Shown here: positions 59,874 through 64,000 of the stretch, piece after piece
Layout of the letters: every line of letters begins with the position of its first letter
Numbering within the stretch: the first letter of the stretch is position 1
NCBI RefSeq assembly: GCF_001556045.1
Contig: NZ_LSIC01000145.1
Location: forward strand, 1-64,000
Length of the DNA stretch: 64,000 bases
Direction: 5' to 3'
DNA from: Bradyrhizobium sp. CCH5-F6
GTDB lineage: Bacteria; Pseudomonadota; Alphaproteobacteria; Rhizobiales; Xanthobacteraceae
Program-made: the position numbers and the translations under genes
The notes under the pieces: model-generated
The model's database searches: none
Told to the model about the DNA's origin: nothing
Seen by the model: the letters and a program-made list of their open reading frames with translations, nothing else

Positions 59874-60680
59874 ATGGCATTCGCGCTCGGTCCTCGCGCA
59901 CGTCAGGCGGGCTACAAGCTCGCGGCTTTCGAGCGGACCGGCTCGACCAATAGCGACGCGATCGAGCGCGCCCGCGCTGGCGAGCGCGGCCCGATGTGGT
60001 TCGTCACGTCCGAGCAGACCGCCGGCCGCGGCCGCCGCCAGCGCGCCTGGATCGCGCCGAAGGGCAATCTCGCCGCCAGCGTCCTCGAAGTCCTGGACGT
60101 CGCGCCAGCGGTTGCCGCCACTATCGGGTTTGCCGCCGGGCTGGCCGAGGAGGCCGCGCTCGAGAAGGTCAGCCTCGAGGCCGCGCTACGCCTCGGCGAG
60201 GGCCGTCCCCGCTACGCCCTGAAATGGCCCAATGACGTGCTGGCGAACGGCAAGAAGCTCGTCGGCATCGGCCTCGAGGCCGAGGCGGTCGGCGACCGCC
60301 TCGCTGTCGTGGCCGGCATGGGCACCAACGTCGTGGCCGCGCCGGAGGGGACGCCAACGCCCGCCGTGTCGCTCGCCGCCCTCGGCGTCCAGATCAGCGC
60401 GGAGGAGCTGTTCTCGGCCCTCTCGGACGCCTGGGTCGAGTTCCGCGGCATCTGGGACAATGGCCGCGGATTTGCCGAGATCCGGAAGCTGTGGCTCGCC
60501 CGCGCCGCCGGCCTCGGCGAGCGGGTGGCGATCCACACGGGAACGATGACGCTCGAAGGCATTTTTGACACCATCGACGACAGCGGCTGCCTGATCGTCC
60601 GCACCGCCGAAGGCCGCTGCGTGCCGGTGGCTGCGGGCGAGGTGTTCTTCGGCTCCGCCGCCTCCGTGGGAGCTGCCTGA
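59874..60680 (+). CDS. birA: Biotin--[acetyl-CoA-carboxylase] ligase
   Basis: A 268-residue class I biotin protein ligase that activates biotin with ATP and attaches it to the biotin carrier of acetyl-CoA carboxylase and other carboxylases. The active-site loop GRGRRQRAW (51-59) and KWPNDVLANGKKLVGIG (about 118-134) are clear. There is no N-terminal DNA-binding domain, so it is not a transcriptional repressor. It starts one base after nuoN and overlaps rnj by one base, an arrangement kept across Rhizobiales. Confidence 0.95.
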   Translation: MAFALGPRARQAGYKLAAFERTGSTNSDAIERARAGERGPMWFVTSEQTAGRGRRQRAWIAPKGNLAASVLEVLDVAPAVAATIGFAAGLAEEAALEKVSLEAALRLGEGRPRYALKWPNDVLANGKKLVGIGLEAEAVGDRLAVVAGMGTNVVAAPEGTPTPAVSLAALGVQISAEELFSALSDAWVEFRGIWDNGRGFAEIRKLWLARAAGLGERVAIHTGTMTLEGIFDTIDDSGCLIVRTAEGRCVPVAAGEVFFGSAASVGAA

Positions 60681-62350
60681 TGGCGAGACCCGACGAACTG
60701 GTGTTTGCGCCGCTCGGCGGCGTCGGCGAGATCGGCATGAACCTGTCGATCTACGGCATCGGCAACCGCCACCAGCGCGCTTGGCTGGCGGTCGATCTCG
60801 GCGTCTCCTTCGGCGACGAGGAGCATCTGCCGGGCATCGACCTGATCATGCCCGACATCTCCTTCCTGGAGAAGGAACGCAAGAACCTGATGGGCCTCGT
60901 GCTCACCCACGCCCATGAGGATCATTTCGGCGCCATCATCGATCTCTGGCCCAAGCTGAAATGCCCGATCTACGCCACCAAATTCAGCGCGGCGTTGTTC
61001 GAGGCCAAATGCGCCGCCGAGCGCAACGCCCCCGAGATCCCCGTGACAGTGGTCCCGTCCGGCGGCCGCATCGACGTCGGCCCGTTCAACGTCGAGTTCA
61101 TCCCCGTCGCGCATTCGATTCCGGAAGCGCATGCACTGGCGATCCACACCGAGGCCGGCACGGTGCTGCACACCGGCGACTGGAAGATCGACCCGACCCC
61201 GACGCTCGGCAGTCCGACCGACGAGAAGCGGCTGCGCGAGCTCGGCGAGCAGGGCGTGCTCGCTTTGGTCGGCGACTCCACCAACGCCGTGCGCGACGGC
61301 CGCTCGCCCTCGGAAGCCGAGGTCGCCAGAACCATCATCGACCTCGTCAAGTCGGCCAAGGGCCGCGTCGCCGTCACCACCTTCGCCTCCAATGTTGCGC
61401 GGCTGAAGGCCGTGGCGGACGCGGCGAAAGCCGCCGACCGCGAGGTCGTGGTGGTCGGCCGCGCCATGGAGCGGGTGGTGCAGGTCGCGCGCGAGACCGG
61501 CTATCTCGACGGCGTGCAGAACTTCCGCTCGCCCGACATTTACGGCCACCTGCCGCAGGACAAGGTGCTGGCGCTGTGCACCGGCAGCCAGGGCGAGCCG
61601 CGCGCGGCACTGGCGCGCATCGCCAATGACGACCATCCCGAGATCACACTGAACCGCGGCGACAGCGTCATCTTCTCCTCCCGCACCATTCCCGGCAACG
61701 AGAAGGCGGTCAGCTCGATCATCAACAATCTGGTGCTCCAGGGCGTCGAAGTGATCACCGACCGCGACGCCCTAGTCCACGTCTCCGGCCATCCCCGCCG
61801 CGACGAGCTGCGCGACCTGATCTCCTGGGTGAAGCCGCAACTCCTGATCCCCGTTCACGGCGAAGCCCTGCATCTGCACGAGCACGCCAAGCTCGCGCGC
61901 GCCGCCGGCGTGCCGCGCGTGCTGGTCTGCCGCAACGGCGACCTCGTCAAGCTCGGCCCCGGCGATCCCGGCATCATCGGCGAGGTGCCGTCCGGCCGGC
62001 TCTACAAGGACGGCACGATCCTGGAGGATTCCAAGTCGCGCGCCGTCGTCGAGCGGCGGCGCATGGCCTTTTCCGGCTGCGCCTTCGTCGCCATCGCCAT
62101 GACCGAGCAGGGCGAGCTCGCCGACGATCCCGAGGTCGATCTCGTCGGCATCCCCGACAAGAACAGGGCAGGCGAGGCCTTTGACGACCTGGTTTTCGAT
62201 GCCGTGATGTCCACGGTCGAGGGGCTGCCGAAGGCGCGCCGCCGCGATCCGGACGCGCTGGCCGAGTCGGTGCGGCGCGCGGTCCGGGCCGTCATCAACG
62301 AACATTGGGGCAAAAAGCCCCCCTGTCTGGTACATGTGCTGACAGTCTAA
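60680..62350 (+). CDS. rnj: Ribonuclease J
   Basis: A 556-residue metallo-beta-lactamase-fold nuclease (beta-CASP family) with 5'-to-3' exonuclease and endonuclease activity on RNA. Zinc ligands are H77, H79, D81 and H82 (THAHEDHFG); further metal-binding residues are in HTGDWKIDP. The beta-CASP domain follows, with a C-terminal HVSGHPRRDEL motif. In alphaproteobacteria it matures 23S rRNA and degrades mRNA. The start overlaps the birA stop by one base. Confidence 0.95.
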   Translation: MARPDELVFAPLGGVGEIGMNLSIYGIGNRHQRAWLAVDLGVSFGDEEHLPGIDLIMPDISFLEKERKNLMGLVLTHAHEDHFGAIIDLWPKLKCPIYATKFSAALFEAKCAAERNAPEIPVTVVPSGGRIDVGPFNVEFIPVAHSIPEAHALAIHTEAGTVLHTGDWKIDPTPTLGSPTDEKRLRELGEQGVLALVGDSTNAVRDGRSPSEAEVARTIIDLVKSAKGRVAVTTFASNVARLKAVADAAKAADREVVVVGRAMERVVQVARETGYLDGVQNFRSPDIYGHLPQDKVLALCTGSQGEPRAALARIANDDHPEITLNRGDSVIFSSRTIPGNEKAVSSIINNLVLQGVEVITDRDALVHVSGHPRRDELRDLISWVKPQLLIPVHGEALHLHEHAKLARAAGVPRVLVCRNGDLVKLGPGDPGIIGEVPSGRLYKDGTILEDSKSRAVVERRRMAFSGCAFVAIAMTEQGELADDPEVDLVGIPDKNRAGEAFDDLVFDAVMSTVEGLPKARRRDPDALAESVRRAVRAVINEHWGKKPPCLVHVLTV

Positions 62351-62361
62351 GGGAGAGAACA

Positions 62362-62766
62362 ATGCTGGGCCGGCTCAACCATGTCGCCATCGCGACCAAG
62401 GACGCGGTCAAGGCCGCCAGGATCTACGGCGCGGCGTTGGGCGCGCAGATTTCCGAAGCCGTGCCGCTGCCCGAGCACGGCGTCACCACCGTCTTCGCGA
62501 CGCTGCCCAACACCAAGATCGAGTTCATCGAGCCGCTCGGCGAGGCCTCGCCGATCGCAAAGTTCCTCGAGCGCAATGCCGATGGCGGCATCCATCACGT
62601 CTGCTACGAGGTGGTCGACATCATCGCTTCGCGCGATACCCTGGTGAAGGAGGGGGCACGGGTGCTGGGCGACGGCGTGCCGAAGATCGGCGCCCACGGC
62701 AAGCCGGTGCTGTTCCTGCATCCGAAGGATTTTTCCGGCGCACTCGTCGAGATCGAGCAGGCGTAA
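62362..62766 (+). CDS. mce: Methylmalonyl-CoA epimerase
   Basis: A 134-residue VOC-fold enzyme that interconverts (R)- and (S)-methylmalonyl-CoA in propionate metabolism, cytoplasmic. Metal ligands are expected at H7 (LNHVAIAT), the His of IHHVCYEV, and the Glu of ALVEIEQ at the C-terminus. The start at 62362 gives the family length, with GGGAGAG upstream. It follows rnj by 11 bases and is likely cotranscribed. Confidence 0.93.
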   Translation: MLGRLNHVAIATKDAVKAARIYGAALGAQISEAVPLPEHGVTTVFATLPNTKIEFIEPLGEASPIAKFLERNADGGIHHVCYEVVDIIASRDTLVKEGARVLGDGVPKIGAHGKPVLFLHPKDFSGALVEIEQA

Positions 62767-62774
62767 GCCGCCCC

Positions 62775-63050
62775 ATGGTCATCCAGATATCAACCTGGCT
62801 CGCGATCTACTTCGTGCTGTGGTGGGTCATGCTGTTCGTGACGCTGCCGTTCGGCGTGCGCAGCCAACACGAGGACGGCGTGGGCGCGCCCGGCACGGAC
62901 CCCGGTGCGCCGATCCTGGCACGCATGGGCCGCAAGCTGCTCTGGACGACGCTGATCTCGGCGGTCGTCTTCGGCATCGGCCTGGCCGCCTATCAGGCCG
63001 GCTACCTCTCGATCGAGCGCCTGTCGAAGCTGATGGGTATGCCGTTCTAG
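62775..63050 (+). CDS. DUF1467 family membrane protein
   Basis: A 91-residue protein with two transmembrane helices (about 6-28 and 54-74) and a soluble segment between them containing the family-typical LPFGVRSQHEDG (24-35). DUF1467 proteins have no established function but nearly always lie next to mce in Rhizobiales, near proS or lolCDE. It follows mce by eight bases and is probably the last gene of the nuo-birA-rnj-mce transcription unit. Confidence 0.85.
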   Translation: MVIQISTWLAIYFVLWWVMLFVTLPFGVRSQHEDGVGAPGTDPGAPILARMGRKLLWTTLISAVVFGIGLAAYQAGYLSIERLSKLMGMPF

Positions 63051-63329
63051 GGCCGTGAGCCGCAACCGCCTGCAGCGGTTCTCGAAACAGGTCCCCCATC
63101 GCGACCGAGCCTGCATCTCACCTCGAATTGGCCGTGCCGCTCCGGTGGCGTGTGCGTCACACCGACCGATCGGCAGTGCCAGCCTGGTCCCGGTTCACGC
63201 CCCGGCGGCGATTTGCGCGAATCCGTCGATAACATATGTAATGATACATTTCTTTAATTTGAATGTTAATCGAGATCGCTAGAGACCGGCCACCGTCGCA
63301 GCCGCGACCGTAGCAACAGGCACTCCCCG

Positions 63330-64000
63330 ATGAGCAATGACGATATCGACGCTGGAAACGACCACTCCGGCAGCAACAATTCCACGCGCCATTTGATCGA
63401 TCGCCGCGCGGTCCTTCAGGGGGCCGCGAGCCTTTCCGTGCTGGCCCTGGGCGCAGGTGCGGCAAATGCGCAGACCGCCAGTCCGTCATTGAACAGCTTC
63501 TCGATCGCCGTGCTGCCCGACACGCAGTTCTACTCGCGCTATGCGACGACCGACGAGAGCCAGCAATTCCAGAAGGCCTACGGTTCGACGCCCTACGACG
63601 CCCAGACCCAGTGGATCGCCGACAATGCGGCGAAATATGGCATCCGCTTCGTCATCCATCTCGGTGACGTGGTCGACCAGCAGGGCAAGCCGAACCAGTG
63701 GATCGTCGCCGACGCCGCGATGAAGAAGCTGGAAAACGCCAAGGTGCCGTATTCGATACTCGCCGGCAACCATGACGTCGTTCTCGACTACGACTACCAC
63801 AATCCGTGGGATCAGAACTCCGGGACCGATGCCCAGCGCAGCCTCAATTCCGAACCCTTCCTGAAATGGTTCCCGAGCAGCCGTGCCGCGCAGCAGTCCA
63901 CGTTCCGCGAGCGCGACAGCAGCGGATTTCACGAATACCACATCTTCCAGGCCAACGGCGTCAAGTTCATGGTGCTCTCGCTGTCCTGGCGCGCGTCGGA
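63330..64000 (+). CDS. Metallophosphoesterase, Tat-exported (truncated by window end)
   Basis: The visible 223 residues begin with a twin-arginine signal (DRRAVLQGAASLSVLALGAG, about 26-45, ending ANA). The calcineurin-like phosphoesterase domain follows: metal motif I is VLPDTQFY (about 61-68), motif II HLGDVVD, and motif III GNHDV. The enzyme is therefore periplasmic or extracellular. Such proteins hydrolyse phosphomonoesters, diesters or nucleotides; the remainder of the gene lies beyond the window. The start at 63330 (MSNDDIDAGNDHSG) lacks a strong ribosome binding site. The 280 bases upstream are AT-rich at 63230-63280 and may contain its promoter. Confidence 0.85.
   Translation, partial: MSNDDIDAGNDHSGSNNSTRHLIDRRAVLQGAASLSVLALGAGAANAQTASPSLNSFSIAVLPDTQFYSRYATTDESQQFQKAYGSTPYDAQTQWIADNAAKYGIRFVIHLGDVVDQQGKPNQWIVADAAMKKLENAKVPYSILAGNHDVVLDYDYHNPWDQNSGTDAQRSLNSEPFLKWFPSSRAAQQSTFRERDSSGFHEYHIFQANGVKFMVLSLSWRAS

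Overview
The window looks like a chromosomal segment of Bradyrhizobium or a very close relative (Nitrobacteraceae, Alphaproteobacteria). The basis is the high G+C content, the tig-clpP-clpX-lon and nuo-birA-rnj-mce-DUF1467 gene orders, the glnB-glnA pair, the style of the encoded proteins, and dispersed palindromic intergenic repeats of the kind common in this family. This is inferred from recognition, not from a database search. I see no transposase, integrase, phage gene, CRISPR array or rRNA operon.

Layout. 0-2.5 kb: a GNAT/CelD-like acetyltransferase divergent from a polysaccharide-deacetylase-fold protein that has lost its metal ligands. 2.5-8 kb: DUF2842, heme A synthase (ctaA), a small secreted protein, O-acetylhomoserine sulfhydrylase, a CoA-binding protein, an ECHDC3-like crotonase and a hotdog thioesterase. 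8-13.2 kb: rplM-rpsI, a membrane diguanylate cyclase, small proteins, an ABM-fold protein, an AI-2E-type permease and an unknown exported or anchored protein. 13.2-18 kb: a gamma-Glu-GABA hydrolase, glnA-glnB with a well-matched sigma-54 promoter upstream of glnB, and the NAD(P)HX repair enzyme. 18-26.5 kb: a Tat-exported multicopper-oxidase-fold protein lacking most copper ligands, tRNA-Leu(TAG), and the proteostasis cluster tig, clpP, clpX, lon.

26.5-44 kb is an accessory-looking interval between lon and nuoA. It holds a GFA-type protein, tRNA-Val(TAC), an outer-membrane protein made of two tandem barrel domains, a methyltransferase, a divalent-metal efflux cluster (CDF exporter plus CzcCBA-type RND pump with a small His/Cys protein), a 24-residue membrane microprotein paired with a larger membrane protein, pepT, an HU-type protein, tRNA-Asp(GTC) and a TonB-dependent siderophore receptor.

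44.3-59.9 kb is the complete 14-subunit complex I operon, nuoABCD-[fkbM]-E-[small TM protein]-FGHIJKLMN. Two extra genes are tightly coupled into it: an FkbM-family methyltransferase between nuoD and nuoE, and a 67-residue two-helix membrane protein between nuoE and nuoF. NuoL also carries a His/Asp-rich insertion. birA, rnj, mce and a DUF1467 protein follow in the same direction, and the window ends inside a Tat-type metallophosphoesterase.

The most promising leads for something not yet described are the two extra nuo-operon genes with the His-rich NuoL segment, the two neighbouring families of apparent pseudoenzymes (deacetylase fold and multicopper-oxidase fold), the double-barrel outer membrane protein, and the metal-efflux island with His-rich tails.
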